Below, in pieces: positions 1 to 13,000 of a stretch of DNA of 64,000 bases (positions are counted from its first letter, which is position 1; each line of letters begins with the position of its first letter). The notes under the pieces were generated by a model that was not told the DNA's origin, searched no databases, and was given only the letters and a program-made list of their open reading frames with translations. Location of the stretch: NCBI GenBank assembly GCA_029582265.1, contig CM055821.1:46071694-46135693 (forward strand). The letters run 5' to 3'. Position numbers and translations under genes: made by a program. The DNA comes from Zoroaster sp. YZ-2022 (lineage: Eukaryota > Echinodermata > Asteroidea > Forcipulatida > Zoroasteridae).

Positions 1-3000
1 AAAGACCAAAAATCCGACGAAACAGTCAATTTGAAATGCATTTGATTCATGTAGCATATTGTAGCTGTACTCCATAATGTATACGATATCATGTGATTAA
101 TGAGCCGAATGAATATTCATGAGGAAGGAGTCACACTGTCTGTAGTTATAATGAACGGCATGACATCAAACATTCCTGATTGGACAACTGGATGTTCCAC
201 TTATATGTCTAGTGAACTCCAACTTAATGCTAACACGTTGGGTCTGAAACTAGTCGACTTCTTGCTCTTTTCTGATGGTTCCCTCATCACAAATGGTTTC
301 CATCCAAAATCAGACCCTTCTTTTAATCCTGTCCAGGGGTTTAAATATTTATAGATTCATTTCAATGCTGACATGTCTCTTGATGGATTCTTGTACATTG
401 CTAATGAAACTATGTATACTCTCCTAGATAATGATGACATTTTCAGCAATGACTCGCAGTAACGGGTTATGAATTATTCCACAGAATCTAATGACAGTGT
501 ATGGGTAGGTGACATCAATGTTCTACCTCAGAGAAATGATGAGAATGATAGCATGTGCATGCCTTCTTCATATCGGTGATACATGTACATTATTTTGTTC
601 CTGTGGGTAGTTTCAGCTGATTTAGTCTTCAACAAAGCAGTACTTTTACTTCCCTCCTTAGGAAGATATACTGCAGAACTAGAGACAACCACACAAGAGA
701 ATGGAGACAATTAGAAACATACCGTCAACCAACGGAGGTTGATTCTGTTACTATAACTCTCAATTGCCAAGTTTTGTTTAATATATTTTAATACTCTGTG
801 TTCCATTTGAATCCATCCAAGATTGTGGACACATTCCTGTTCCACTGAGTCCTTTATCTCAGTCAGGGCTGCATTCAGGTGGCTTTCTTGGCAGTTTGTT
901 GGACTCTAGGAAGATGACGATGGGGGATACAAAGGGGACATGGAGAAGGGAGATCTAGATGAACACTTTGGCTTCTTGTCATCCTATATGAAAGCTGGTC
1001 AGATGGTGTAGAAACTTGCTTTGCTGCTGTATAGGAGGGGGGTAGGAGGGCAACAGTGACATACATGAGAGCAGACACAGAAGGAGATGAGGGTGGGGGG
1101 ACGTACCACAGGAGAAAAGATGACATGTAACAGGAAGGTATTATGGGGCAAGAAAGATGGAAAAGAAAGAGAAACAAAAATTAATTGTTAAAACTTCAAA
1201 TACAATGAATATTTCCATGAAAATATTGAATATTATTTTTTATTTTAATTCAATTTGTTGGGTTATAATTTGTGGAAATATTTTATGACCAATTCTTAGG
1301 ATATTTGCAAAATGTCATTTTACATCTGTTCTGTCCCCATGTTTTGACAAAGTAACTTTTTGTTATTGACGATTTAATCAACAGAAACAAGTAATAACAT
1401 AAGCAAACATGATTACAAGTACAAATGTCTTACAAATAAAAATGTAATTGTAAATGTCTATCCTATAATATAACAACAGAGTTAAACTTTCAAAATAAAC
1501 AAAAAGACAAACTAAAAAATCACAACTGGCCACGTAGACTAAGAAACACAAAACATTGCCATGTTACAGCGCAAAGTGGACACACAGTGATGTATACACA
1601 CACACACACACGACATCTGGACAATGAGGGTGCCAAAGCTGTCACCTAAAGTGCTTAAGTTTACGGTTAGTTTTGGTTAGCACCAACAAAATTATGCTTA
1701 GCACAAATGACAACAACTCAAGGTTTTAAGGATTAAATAACATGGATACGAACTTGGGCAGTATGATGTTGACTTGATCCCAGGGGATGGGATGGGAAGT
1801 AAGTAAGGAGTGTATTTATGCTTCTTTTCAGAAACAATCAAGAGTTATTTTCTTTTAACATTCCACTCGTGCCCCTTTTTCTCTTTACAATTATTTATGG
1901 AACAAAATCACAGAAATACAAAGTAACACAAAACAGGAAAGATCAGAATAAGACAAGAACATTTACTACGGAAAGTATAACCAGAATTACAGAAAACACT
2001 GAATTCTTTGTCCTTGCAATTGTGTCTGTCTGTCCATCAACCAATCTCTGTCTTTTTGTGAGTGTCTTCAATGTCCATCTTTTTGTCTTTTATATTATTG
2101 TCCATCAACATGTCCGAATCTGTTTGTTAGTGTGTCAGTCCATCTTCTTGTCTGTCTGAGTAATCTGCGTCATGACGAACTGGCAGGCTCTAGGTGTATG
2201 GTATTTGCAGTGTTAATGATAGGGTTGATTATTAGTAGAGCTTGATCAGTGAGTTTTGTAGGTGGATTATGTTGGATAGGGTGAAAATGCCGATACCATG
2301 AAGAAAGAAAGAGAGGCAAAGGGTTAGGAGATAAAGATGATGTTAGTGCAAGGCTATAATGAAATGCTAATCACTATGAAATCACCAGAGGTTAGCCAAC
2401 TCCACAGGGATATATAATCCACTGTGTATACTTTCTTTTCCTATCCATATTACAAACGTAAAAAGGAAATGGACATTAGTTGATTTTCCCGCCATTTCTA
2501 GGTGCATCAGTGGTCTATGTACTTTCTAATTGCTTGATTGCATGTCCAAGTCCCACAACATTGCATAAATAATACATGGATTTGTTGCATTCTCCACCCC
2601 CCCCCCTTTGTTGACATTTTCAACCACTTGCATCTTGGCGCAAAATAACTTTGAAAATAAACAAAATGGCTTGATGGGTGATGATAAAAGAAAAAAATGC
2701 ATGAGATGATGGTCGAGTTAGTAATCCTAAACCACTGACAAAAATAAAATAAAAAAACTGTTATCATTAAATATAATCAAATGCAAAATCAAACAGACTA
2801 TTATAATACAACAAGTGGTTAATCGTATTGACACGTCATGCCCATCAGAGGCAATGGGGTATGTTGGTTACTACGGATGGGACAGTGATGGGTTACCAAA
2901 CCATGCCTTAAAAGAGCTACATCTACAAATAGTTGACATTGATAGTATTACAGAATGTCTCCTATGAAGGCAAATTCAATGTTTTATTGTAAGTCTTTTT

Positions 3001-3840
3001 GCATGGTACAAGTATTTTTGCTTGGCTAAGCAGTAAAAAATCATTTGCTATGTTGCCTCCATTCACAGTACATCTGGAAATTATCCGTTTTGCTAAGCAT
3101 GGCGTGGAAAACGTGGTTGACTTGTTAAACAAGTGCTATGAAGTAATCCGTAGTCAACCTCAGCGCATTCATTACATGGGTGTTAAGATCAAACGATGTG
3201 TACATGTGCATATGAAAAGATAATGGTTAGCAATGACTGAAGGACTGTTAGAAACTACTTCAGAAACCAATATCACAGAGCGGACATCGTAAGCAGAAGA
3301 TACTCTACAGAGAATGAACTAATTAAGACATCGATGCTTTGGGAGCTTCTATTCTGATATTTCTAACAATTTCATTTGGATTTATGCAATCGTGGTTTTC
3401 CTAGTGACGATGAACAAACAGACAATTGAACAGACAATGAACAAACAGACAATTGTCTATTTGTTCATTGTCCACTCTGTGAAGTTGGGAAGCTGGAAGA
3501 AATGTATACTGCCACAATATGTAACACAAGACATCAAAACACCCCCTCTTTTCTTGTCTATTTCTATGTTTCCTATATTTTGGGTCTTATTCTATAGTTC
3601 AAACTGAGTGACTATTTGGTATGAAGATGTTCAAAATATTCCGAACCATAGAATGTCTATGAAATAAGGAGGTGAACGTGACCTTAATATCATTTTGTCG
3701 AAGAAGAGGGTGATTAGGAATTAGGAGAGGAGAAAGGGGTGAAGGGGTGAAGAGTAGGAGGATGTGGGAAGGTATGTAAGAGAGGGGAAATGCTCCTATT
3801 AGTTGATTTTTTAATTTTAGAAACGACAAAGTGGATTATA
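1..3840. other. no gene recognised; weak protein-like fragments
   Basis: Plus-strand stretches 100-351, 2780-2964 and 3070-3220 read as plausible peptides (for example GLKLVDFLLFSDGSLITNGF, GYVGYYGWDSDGLPNHALKE, FAKHGVENVVDLLNKCYEVI). They have stops between them and no recognisable domain. They may be remnants of an old mobile element. A G-rich tract (900-1160), a CA run (1596-1611) and AT-rich filler make up the rest. Confidence 0.4.
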
Positions 3841-3953
3841 ATTATATCGTTTCGGTTTGCGGTAACACCATGTGTTTATCTCAACTAACGTGAAGCTGAG
3901 ATACAGGTTCTGAAAAGAACCGTATCGCACAATCGTATCTCAACCTTCGTCAT

Positions 3954-4439
3954 TTGGCAGCAACCTTCGTCATTTGGCAGCACGGTTCCGACAAACTGAG
4001 TGACTTCCTCGGTCACCTCAACCAGCAACATCCGAGCATTCAATTCACCATGGAAACTGAGACATCCGACTCGTTGCCTTTCCTTGATGTACTCATTTCC
4101 AAACGGGTTGATGGCTCACTTGGGCATTCGGTTTACAGAAAACCCACACACACAGACCGCTACCTAAATGCCCGGTCGTTCCACCCACCATCCGTGAAAT
4201 CCTCCGTGAATCGCACCCTACTTCGAAGGGCACACACTATCAGTGATAAAGAGCACTTGCCATCCGAGTTGAAACATCTTAACGCCGTGTTAAGAGACAA
4301 TGGGTACAGACCTGATAAGCTTAAGTTCCTCCCGAATAGGAACGCTCCACGATCCTCTGATGCAACCGAAAACCCATTGCCGTGCTACGTACATCGGCCA
4401 CACTTCACACAAGATTCAGCGTATCCTGAGGGAAGCTGA
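3954..4439 (+). pseudogene. Penelope-type RT C-terminal fragment
   Basis: A 161-codon frame without a proper start, opening directly out of the left terminal arm. It carries the thumb-region pattern typical of Penelope-like RTs: SLPFLDVLISKR, a short strand, then YRKPTHTDRYLNARSFHPP, and a basic helix (LRRAHTISDKEHLPSELKHL). The catalytic palm motifs are missing, so the element is 5'-truncated. The frame is lost near 4370, where the downstream peptide continues in the +1-shifted frame. No intact product is expected. Confidence 0.8.
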
Positions 4440-4502
4440 CATTAAGGTCTACTACCGGACTCGAAACAAGTTGGAAGCAGTTACACACCCACAAGGACAG
4501 AC

Positions 4503-4754
4503 ATGATCCCAGCCGTCAAGCTGGGGTTTGCAATTCCTTGCACTTGTGGGAAAGTGTACATTGGCGAGACCGGCAGAGACCTTCGACCAGGATCAAGGAA
4601 CACAAGGCCCACGGCGCAGAGGGAATGTGACAAATCTGCGATCATCAAACACTCCACCGATTTGGACCATATCATTGACTGGCAGAATGCAAAGATCATA
4701 GCCCGGAAAAGCACTGGTACACCGTCGTATCAGAGAGGCTATTGGGATTCATAA
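4503..4754 (+). pseudogene. GIY-YIG endonuclease remnant of Penelope-like element
   Basis: The peptide contains PCTCGKVYIGETGRDLR, the GIY-YIG signature with the Cys pair typical of the Penelope endonuclease linker. The frame then shifts after about 28 codons. Further downstream, IIKHSTDLDHIIDWQNAKII matches the usual H..DH..DW segment of these endonucleases. The coding strand agrees with the RT fragment just upstream. It is broken and not functional. Confidence 0.8.
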
Positions 4755-5022
4755 ACATGACACTGTCCCCAGGACATCGGCTATTTCATCAGCAACATTT
4801 GGCATTCAATCCTACCATCCACCAACACCCACCCCACTGTCAACTGATACGCCTCAGCGAGCAGGCAACTCACACACAGCAGGAAACACACACAACAAGA
4901 ACAATGCCACTGTGGCAACCAATCACAACACATCACACAACAGTAGCACCAATCGGAACACTTCCCATTCTACACATAATCCCAGCTAATACTACTTAAG
5001 GGTTGCATCGGCAAACCTCTTC

Positions 5023-5069
5023 ATTCTCCTGAAGAAGATTAGAGCAGGCTAATCGAAGCGTTGAGAATA
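5023..5069 (+). other. hammerhead-like hairpin in Penelope-like end
   Basis: CTGAAGA is followed by one A, a 6-bp hairpin (GATTAG-agcagg-CTAATC) and GAAG. The module is flanked by complementary ATTCTC and GAGAAT. This order matches stem I, CUGANGA, stem II and GAAA of a type I hammerhead. Here GAAG replaces GAAA and helix III is almost absent, so activity is doubtful. Confidence 0.45.
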
Positions 5070-6321
5070 ACCCGTGAAGTCCCTTGGTTCTCCCTGAACC
5101 ATATTAACCCGTGAAGTCCCCATGGTTCTCCCTGAACCATATTTCTCACTTAGCGACAGTAGAGAAAAACGAGTTGCCCGAAATTGGTTCTCCCTTGAAC
5201 CTTTCTCACTTAACGAAGGTTGAGATACGATTGTGCGATACGGTTCTTTTCAGAACCTGTATCTCAGCTTCACGTTAGTTGAGATAAACACATGGTGTTA
5301 CCGCAAACCGAAACGATATCGATATTCCACCATGCAAAGCCTCAAAACTTATATGGATTATAATTGATTTAATTTTGCTCTACACCGATGTGTGCATAGC
5401 ACTGCATACTCAGTGTATAGCACTGTATAATCAGTGGAATACAGTGGTGTCTCATTCTCATAAATTTCTTCAAAGAACTATGAGTGATATAGAGAACTGA
5501 AGTGTGATGTCACATTCACATATATGGCGACTGATTCTAATCTAATGTTTGTTAATGTTCTATGATTCAACACACACAACAATGGTTCAGTAATTTTATT
5601 ATTAACACGACGTCATTATTTCAGCTCTCTATTTGAAGGTCAATTTTGTCAGACCCTGACAGGCAAAGATTGTGTTTACACGGACTTAGAATTTGGAATA
5701 AGATTCTTACACCTGTGTGACAGTGAAATATCATCGGGAAGTGTTGCGATTAGATTGCACTGCTTCATGGTTTACGGTGAAACACTGGCACAATTGTGTT
5801 AACTTGAGATCATATTGCAGTGTGTTAGATCAGATGTTGACAAGATCTTTTATCTTGCATTTGAAAGATTTGTTTTGAGGTGTAGATGAATAATGATGAG
5901 TAGGAATAATAAAGGATAAGGAATGAAATGGGCCATTTACTGCAATCAACATTTGCCTCATCCTACGTCAAAGTTATTTGAATAAGGCTTCTACAAAGAG
6001 CGTTAATAATGTTTGTAACACTCAGATTATAACACCATCTACGTGTAAGTGAGAAAAACACTATCTACACATTAGTCCTTGTTCTATGATCTACAGTGTA
6101 CAATGAGAACAGAGAGTTACGTGGGAAGCTGTACAATTAAAAGTGCAGTTTTGTGAGCAGGCCTTGGTTTTCCCCAACAACTAAAGCCAAATATATTATA
6201 AGTACGTACCTCTTTACTTCTTCTAATAACATCAAATTGGCAAAAGTGGAAACAATTTTACCATTATTCAAAGTTAGATTTTGAGTTTGGAAAAAAAAAA
6301 GTACTTAATCAGAGAAGGTAT

Positions 6322-6690
6322 TGGAGTGTCGTGGCCGAGCGGTCTAGCTTACCGGACTCAAATTCTGGTGTTAGCAGCAGAATGTGGGTTCGAATCCCGG
6401 CCGTGACACTTGTGTCCTTGAGCAAGACACTTAACCATAATTGCTTCTCTCCACCCAGGGATTAAATGGGTACCTGTGAGGGCAGAGTTGGTTGATTAGC
6501 CCTTATATGCGCTGTAATGGCAGCAATTGAGCTATACTCCCCAGGGAGCTGAGATGGTTTCAGGAATGATTTATGAGCCTTATGAGCCTCATGAGCAGGG
6601 GTAATAATATAATGCGCCTTGAGCACCACTCAGTTGGTGGATACGTGCGCTATATAAGTCCACACATTATTATTATTATTATTATTATTA
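6322..6690 (+). mobile_element. SINE family A, full-length tRNA-derived copy
   Basis: The head is tRNA-like, with an A box (TGGCCGAGCGGTCTAGC) and a B box (GGGTTCGAATCCC). The body includes CTTGAGCAAGACACTTAACC, the tail starts GCGCCTTGAGCACCACTCAG and has a GTGGATACGTGCGC segment, and the copy ends in (ATT)n. A second copy lies in reverse at 57591-57946. The body motif is widespread in deuterostome tRNA-derived SINEs. The tail matches the LINE end at 37591-37675. Confidence 0.88.
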
Positions 6691-8384
6691 CGTACACTAT
6701 CCACTCTATGCCCAACTATGAAAAAGATTGACTGGAAACAATAAGTGAGTGTGTTTCTAATCAAATGTGCGGTTATATAAGATTAAAAACATGCACATTA
6801 AGGAAAGATCCAATTATCTTGGAGAGGAAACATTCAAACCTGATGTCAGGTTTCATGGAGCTGTGGTATGCAGAAATTATGTGCAGGGTTTGGTTTGTAA
6901 ATCAGAGCTGACAACCAGCCAAAAGCAATTGGGCAGTATGTCAAACTCTGGCTGGTAACCGTTATAATGTGCTAAGCGACCATTTATGCTTAATTAGCAG
7001 CCCTATAATGGAATCAGCTCTTATGGTCATCTTGACAAGGATGACCACAAAGTTTGCCGTGGCCAGCTCTTTGATGGTCCAGACAAAATCACCATACATA
7101 TTGTCCTGAGCCCAAACTTCATGGTGCTGCCAGCATGTATTAGCCAGCAATACCTTTGGGTGTCTTTTGGACGCCCAGTTTGCTAAATAGACACCCTGTT
7201 TTAGTTGTAATACACATACGGAAGTATTGTAAGGTAAACATTTGGACACCCAGTTTTTCAAATAATGACAAATTTGAATGCCCTATTTCCAAACCCTGGC
7301 TTATACTCTGCTGGTTAACACAAGATTACATTTTCTGCCTATACAGTTCATACAGAATTTTTGCACTTGCCTTGTAAGCTGTAAATCCTTAGTAATGCAA
7401 AGTATATTGCATGCGCACAAGCAAAAATTCCTTGTTAAGCTGTGAAATACACTCACGTAATCACATCATATTCTGCTATACAGCAAGTGCAGATTTCTGG
7501 CTTACAGTACGCAGAGCCATGACATTGGGCTGAGGATACTCAGCTGACCCATCACTGACCGCTGTTTGATTGTGATGTGCTTATAGATGCTTTACATCAG
7601 TGAAATAAGTGAAGAGCGCCCCCAACAGGTTGTGCACAGAGTGGATAGATAACTGGACCTTTAAAACTTTTGTTTTATTTAATTTTTGAACATGACTACA
7701 GAGGTTCAAGTAGAAGAACCAAATTGCAACTCTAGATTGAGAAATTAGTGTAAATTAAATAAATAAATAAATAAATACATTATTATCCAATAGGCATGCA
7801 TACTGGCATTACTGCTGCAGTTCAAAGTCATTTCTATAACTCAAGGCCAATTCATATGTCATAAGAATGTGAAAGCTTAGCAGCATTTTCCTCTGAAAAT
7901 TTAATGTGTTCAACTTATGCAAATCTTTCAACATGAATCTCCGCTTTTAACATCACAATTCACTTTCTGTCAAGTATGAACCAATAGTTGTTGAGAAATC
8001 AATTCACCATTTGTACAAAAAAAAAATTGACAAAATTTGAAGGCTCAATGGTAATAACTAATGTTTTAAAAACATTAGTATACACCACTGCATTAATGAC
8101 AGCATACATGCCTTGTTAAATAAATTGTATTACTAGACATAACAATTATAACTGGATTAACCTTACAACAGTTGAGAAGAACACACACAAACATACATAC
8201 AAGTTGTAGATTAGTACAAGTAGACACCAAGTTCTCCTAGCTTAAATTGGCTTATTCAAGTTGAGAGACCATGTTTTTAAAGTGTAGAACTAGAAGTTGA
8301 TAACTTATGGATGATGTTTCACATGCATGGTGCAAACAATATGCTATTTTCATGCAATAATTAACTCATTCTTGCTGTTAATCT

Positions 8385-8480
8385 CATGCATATTTATGAT
8401 GCAATTATGCATATATATATGATGCATATTCATGATGCATGATGCATATTCATGATGCATGATGCATATTCATGACGTTT
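8385..8480. repeat. tandem GATGCATATTCAT repeat
   Basis: Repeated ATGATGCATATTCATGATGC words; self-complementary ATGCAT and CATATTCATG cores. Confidence 0.75.
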
Positions 8481-9295
8481 CATGCACATGCTGAGTAGCG
8501 ATTGGCTGCAGGTGGCTTGATGATTTGATGACAGCTTCATGAACGTTTGTAAAAGAAGTTAAACAAAAAAGTGATAAAATATGGATTGATGGAAAAAATT
8601 GTATTCTGTTCATCAGGTGTAAATGTCTGTCATAGAAAATAAAAATAACCATGCTCAATCATGCATAACTCAATCATACAAACATTGCTCCAAACTAATG
8701 CATTTGCACATTACCCAGTGATATGTAGAAATGATAGTGGGATGAGCCATGTAAGTTCAATAATCAGGGGAGGGGATTTCTAAAAAAATTCCCAGGCACT
8801 ACAATGACCATGCCACGCCCCCACAAGAGGGCACTAAATCCTTGAGATTTCTACATTGTATTATGGGTAAAAGCTGACCGATATATGGACTTAATCTTGA
8901 AGTAGAACGACGAATGTGCACAGCTCAGCTATTTAATTCTACGTAAGAATCATGGTTGGATAGAGACTGTAGAATGTTATTTTATCAAGGAAGCAAAAGA
9001 AAATCCTTGAAATTTTTAAGGTTTCTCTTAAAACTCATCTGTTTCCCATTAACTATTGTTTGTTTTCTTCTATCTTTATATTAGTGCATTATTAATATTG
9101 CACTATTTTAATTATTTTCATTAACATTCTGCATAAAACTCAGCTGCCATTATGTTGCTAATAGATAGGTTTGTATGATCGTATCGGTACCTGCCTCAGA
9201 AAGGTTCAAACTATGTGACTATGAACACTACAGGGAACCAAACTGGGACAATTATACCAAGGGTGTGATTTGACAAAAGCAAAAAAAATCCTGAA

Positions 9296-9680
9296 AAATG
9301 GGTAGCGGGACTGTGTCTCCCTTTGGTCTAGAGGACAGAGCCCCCTGAACCTCCTGTGGGTAGTGGGCCTGTGTCTCCCTTTGGTCTAGAGGACAGATCC
9401 CCCTGAACCTCCTGTGGGTAGTGGGCCTGTGTCTCCCTTTGGGCTAGAGGACAGAGCCCCCTGAATCTCATGGATGTTTAATTTTGGAGGATTTACAGAC
9501 TCTCCACACCCACACAAAAACAAGAAACTAGATGTTTGGACACAATACAGGCTACTTCTTTCTTTCCTTGGTGGCTACTTCTCTTCTTTCAAGAAATTTT
9601 GAGGCAACAGGAGATTTGTATAAAAAAAAACTGAAATCAGGAAAAATCCTGGGAAATCACAGGCCTGTTATGCATATTAA
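9296..9680. repeat. dispersed repeat with a triplicated 60-bp unit
   Basis: Three tandem units of GGGCCTGTGTCTCCCTTTGG...CCCCCTGAACCTCCTG, then GGATGTTTAATTTTGGAGGA and GGCTACTTCTTTCTTTCCTT. The same sequence with one unit is at 62055-62300. Confidence 0.8.
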
Positions 9681-9845
9681 TATATTCATCTTTACCCTCT
9701 ATTTTGTGTTTTTTGTTTTGCAAATGGCCAGCCATCATGCAGCATTATTTAGCCATGCTCCTGGTATGTGTATGTGCGTGTTGGGGCACATTCTCTTACA
9801 TGATTGTTGAGGGAAATATCACCAAAGTATATCAAGTGAGATTTG

Positions 9846-10005
9846 TAGCTTTGCATGGTGAAAAAGATGGTGGTTAAAACTCGACGTCTCAATCAGCATG
9901 CTCTGATTGTCTTCAGGAGACCAGCTCTTTTCAAAACTAATTACTACTCAAAAGAGATTTTTCACATGGTGTCCCTGCAAACAGTCTTTACTTACCAAAG
10001 TATAT
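9846..10005. mobile_element. Penelope-type terminal fragment
   Basis: GTAGCTTTGCATGGTGAAAA at the left and ACTAATTACTACTCAAAAGA at the right. The hairpin module is on the minus strand (CTGAAGACAATCAGAGCATG, about 9914-9880). Confidence 0.6.
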
Positions 10006-10009
10006 CATT

Positions 10010-13000
10010 GCGTTTTTAAGATCTTATTTTGTCTACTTGTTTTCCAGATCTGTTTCTCCCCTAAAAACCAGCATGATCTTGGGTAGACAAAATAGATGAC
10101 TTATTACTCCAAGGGAATATGTGTTGAGTTTTCTTTCTCATCAGATGAACCCTTGTAATAATGTTATGTTATGTTATGACAAAATGCAGGTACATGCAGA
10201 CATGTATAAAAATGGCAGACTGAATCAATATGTGCTGCAGAGAGGTTTGATTTAAGGTACGTCTGAAAATATTGTGAGAAAAAAATGTTGACTTATGGGA
10301 AACACATTCATCAAGTACATTACTACTTCATTCCGCGTTATGTATGGCTACTAGACCAACCTTTACATAGCTTTGGTTTGACATCAGGACTTATAAAGAA
10401 TGTTCAACTAGACCTGGTTATTGGATCAATGTGAAAAACACCTCATATCTCTTTAAATCTACGATGCAACATGCAATCCAATCTCTACCACGACCAGTGT
10501 ACAATCAAAAAGGTTTTAAAAGCAAAACCCTGATATAGCATGCACTTAATCATTCACTCCCCAAACAAAGTTTTTTTTTAAAAGAAAAGAAAAAGTGATA
10601 TTTCTCAAAGTCAACATACACCATCCAGTATCATGCAAATGCCGTCATCAGAGATGACCAATTAATGACTACGATGTTTTGTAAGCTACTGCCTGTGACA
10701 TAATACTATATGGGGACGTGAACCAAGTACCATTTGTGATCACTTATCCGAGAAGTCCATCCGATTAGCCAGACTAGGTAGTTTGGGTATGAGTGATTTA
10801 GTCTGCCAGCCGGAGTGGATGGTAAAAGCAGCCACAAGACCGAAGAGAGAAGGTAGGATATAGAGCAATTAAATGACAGGTTGGCATGGTAACATTTCTA
10901 ATGCAGTGATAATAATGGACGCTTAATAAAAGTGAAGGGTATGAGGACTGCTACAAAGGAATGAATTTTTGGCATAAAATATCTAAAATCTAGACTGTTT
11001 AAGGACTGATTATACAAGATCATCTAAGGAAGTTGGAAATACAATGTACACAGCAATCTTAAGCTATGCTACAGTAAAAATTAATCAAATATAAAAATGA
11101 AATGAAAAAAACATAATGTGAAAAAACCTGATAGGCTATGTACTTATATCCTACATATGTATGAAGGACAAGTTAGGAAGACATTTGAATGGGACAGACA
11201 GGCATAGTGTTTATTATAACTAATCGTCCAACTTGGAAACAATCAGATTTCTTGACCTTACAAATTTACAGAAAAACTTTTTTCTTGAGTATACGACCAA
11301 CTTCTTTTCAATGCCAAATTGAAAAATTAGTCTAGATCAGAAACATGAAATCTAGGAATTAGAACCACGAATTGGTTTCGCATTATAGACCCAATGAAGC
11401 CATTTAGCAAGAACGAGTCACAGGGACCTGGGAATTTTAAGTTTTGGTTCTGCATCTAACCTACTGAAGTATGCATTGTTTCTACTTCTGGTGCCTACAT
11501 CAATTTCTTTTCAAAGATCTGAAATTATCAAAAGAAATGTTATTAAAGTATTTCTATCTCCCACTAAGCAACTATCTTGTATGGAATAAAAAATGAAGTA
11601 AGAAAACAGTTTGAGCTGGTACAAAAAGCCAGGGTGACGCTGTATTATTATTTAATTTTATTCACAAAAACCCCAAAATTACCTGCTTATTTTGATTTCA
11701 CTTTGAAAGAATTAACGTAATTATCTGTCTTAGGATTCTTGCTAAGCATCTGATACCACTCAAACATGAAACATTGTCTAAAAATGTAATCGTGATCTCG
11801 TAATCGCATAAGGCTCGTAATCGCATAAGCACAAATTCTGATGAATTCGGAGGAAATTTAAATAGGACACTCAGAACTGATGTAAATGCAATGTTAGTTC
11901 TTTAATATGCTCCAAGGTAAAAAGTAATAGAACCTAAAACATGACTGGATAAGTGAATTTGGGTTAACTTAAACTGATCTTCGGCTATCTGATTTTCTAG
12001 CCACATCTTTTAATACTCTAAAGTGAAAAGCTTATTACAAAGGAGACAAGACACTAGGGTCTTGGTGAAAGGCTGACCTTTGTCTAAAGCGCTCTCTGGC
12101 CAGGGGCTGGCCGGTCCAATTCTCTACGCTCAATCATTGCCCAGATCGCAAAGACTCTTTTATGAAATGTCCATGGGATAAACTTACATATGCCTTCCGG
12201 ACAAAAAAGACAGCTCTTGAAAAAACGAGACCATTTCTTGAAATACCTCCGAGAAGGAATATTGTCCGCAGGCCATGATCTAAAAGGTAACTATTATCAC
12301 AGGAATTGGACATACTGTGATTACTCAGGCTAAAAAAATTATCCAGAGACATCACCTAGTTTTAGTTTAATTTCTCGAGAAAAAAAAGAAAATGCTGTAG
12401 TTTCTTAGGGATTATACTTTTTAATAGCCTACCACTTTATCTCCAATAGGAAAATGTCAATGATTTTCATTTTTGAAATTGATTATTCACATATGTAAAA
12501 ATGATGTACTAATATCTGTAGGAGTTGTCTACGGTTCTAATAGGGGATTTTCTAATCTGACCAAAATCTCGGTCTGTGGAATGCTGTCTCTGTTAAATTT
12601 TATTTCAACTTTCTTTTCCCCTCACTACATGATTAAAAACACATCTGAGGTAACGCATGAATCAACAATTGTATGAAAAATTGCTGAATAAATATTATTT
12701 TGGGGATTATGACCTGAACATTAGAAAGCATTACACAGAGTTATGTTTTTGGTCTTTGCCGTTTTCTTTCTTTCATGAACTTAAAAAGAAGTGAATATTC
12801 ATGAATGACAGCGAATCAGACATAAGAATAGCTATGCAACTTATTTGGTGCAGAGAGAAAAACCCCCAAGCAAGCTGCCATAACAATGCAACCAATCAGT
12901 GAAGGTTTCATTGGATATGTAATTAAAGCCGACCTGCATAATCATGGAAGCCTACATTTTGGCTAAGCACAAATAAGTTGCATACTGAACTCCAAGTGGC

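Larger units (their letters stand above)
3846..5355 (+). mobile_element. Penelope-like retroelement, decayed, with inverted terminal arms
   Basis: Left arm 3846-3958 and right arm 5203-5318 are near-perfect inverted copies (GTTTCGGTTTGCGGTAACAC against its complement). Between them, open frames keep the C-terminal part of a Penelope-type reverse transcriptase (3954-4439, with LPFLDVLI and HSVYRKPTHTDRYL) and a GIY-YIG endonuclease (4503-4754, with CTCGKVYIGETGR). The YIGHT/ILREAD segment lies in another frame (4300-4506), and the region after ETGRDLR shifts frame near 4588, so the copy is dead. The 5' half of the RT is absent. The CTGAAGA hairpin at 5029-5064 sits inside the right terminal part. 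The same end sequence occurs at 47755-48276. Confidence 0.85.
5356..9295. other. no gene seen apart from SINE-A
   Basis: AT-rich sequence with an AAAT run (7758-7777) and the GATGCATATTCAT repeat. A short LINE-like fragment (EIFKVSLKTHLF, about 9010-9050) is the only coding hint. The short frames around 6767-7377 show nothing familiar. Confidence 0.5.
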
